Below, in pieces: positions 63,790 to 64,000 of a stretch of 64,000 nt of DNA. Both the position numbers and the translations under genes were made by a program. The stretch covers positions 20,915,873 through 20,979,872 of the forward strand of contig OZ020248.1 of the NCBI GenBank assembly GCA_963971285.1. The letters run 5' to 3'. This DNA is from Astropecten irregularis (Eukaryota; Echinodermata; Asteroidea; Paxillosida; Astropectinidae). Below the pieces are notes generated by a model. It had not been told where the DNA came from and ran no database searches. It worked only from the letters and a program-made list of their open reading frames with translations. Within the stretch, counting starts at the first letter, position 1, and each line of letters starts with the position of its first letter.

Positions 63790-64000
63790 ACATGAACTTT
63801 ATGCATTTGGTTGTTTCTGGTCAGGGTCATTGAGAGCAATCAGATGAAGAATGGGCAGATTCGTCTGAAACTCTCCCATTGCCTTCTTCCAGCTGAAGCC
63901 TTCGGCAGTTAGTCTGTTGACCATGGCAGTAACAGTCGTGTTTTTCTTCTTGGCAAAGTTGTCCATTTCTTTTTGCGCCCAAAGGGCGATGAGTTTTACT
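63790..64000 (-). CDS. Partial ORF running off the window, uncharacterised family
   Basis: Minus strand: VKLIALWAQKEMDNFAKKKN, TTVTAMVNRLTAEGFSWKKA, MGEFQTNLPILHLIAL, then stop. The F-A-K-K-x-x-x-x-x-x-x-M-x-x-x-L-x-x-E-G-F-S-W-x-x-[AV]-x-x-E-x-Q-x-x-x-P-x-L phrase is familiar from repeated invertebrate proteins without a named function. The 5' part lies beyond base 64,000. Confidence 0.35.

Noticed and set aside
1-64000. Whole window as a single giant element, given the Ty3 fragments near both ends
   Set aside because: The end fragments are truncated Ty3 pieces in direct orientation with no LTR, and the content comes from many unrelated families.

Overview
The window looks like a metazoan nuclear genome, most likely a marine invertebrate. 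Coding pieces are split by GT-AG introns. TACATGTA microsatellites are frequent. The protein families (hAT/ZBED, P element/THAP9, pogo/Tigger, Harbinger, DIRS, Ty3, and several uncharacterised families I know from corals, amphioxus, echinoderms and molluscs) are those of TE-rich aquatic invertebrates. I cannot fix the phylum from sequence alone. I see no convincing ordinary single-copy host gene; the best candidates, a MADF-BESS gene at 28.3-29.0 kb and a BEN-domain gene at 54.2-55.0 kb, both look damaged or TE-associated.

Layout. 0-2.4 kb: Ty3 fragment, then a Harbinger Myb/SANT fragment. 2.4-9 kb: mostly empty, with a dispersed repeat (3.4 kb) and a fold-back element (7.6-8.2 kb). 9.5-14 kb: an uncharacterised transposase-like fragment, then a DIRS-type fossil with a 1.04-kb DNA transposon inserted in it. 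14.4-17.8 kb: five-exon THAP/Kolobok-like transposase, Ty3 integrase fossil, MULE-like scrap. 18.1-24.4 kb: pogo inserted in hAT, a coiled-coil family, a P-element transposase, and an uncharacterised family with a local tandem duplication. 24.5-27.2 kb: AT-rich, empty. 27.2-33.8 kb: HECT-like, inverted tRNA halves, MADF-BESS, hAT, Harbinger nuclease, hAT, HECT-like again. 34.0-40.45 kb: a 6.46-kb DNA transposon flanked by 29-bp inverted repeats, holding a seven-exon, open 678-codon gene of the HCDNCSGQNKN family. 41-49 kb: hairpin MITE, coiled-coil family, hAT pieces, iteron-ended MITE, kinase-like and SWIM pieces. 50-58 kb: USP-kinase hybrid, hAT, BEN gene, RecQ/Ulp1 hybrid, Ty3 integrase, USP. 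58.7-64 kb: second HCDNCSGQNKN copy, THAP finger, pogo, zinc-finger family, second MADF copy, second Ty3 fragment.

The strongest global signal is orientation. Every coding remnant I could assign (about 40 blocks from at least ten unrelated superfamilies) lies on the minus strand; none lies on the plus strand. A plus-strand transcript would be antisense to all of them. That is the architecture of a uni-strand piRNA cluster (flamenco type), and I rank it as the leading hypothesis for what this locus does. Within it, the 34.0-40.45 kb element looks whole and possibly young.

Limits: all family calls are by eye and memory. Exon borders are set by consensus splice sites plus reading-frame continuity, without transcript evidence.
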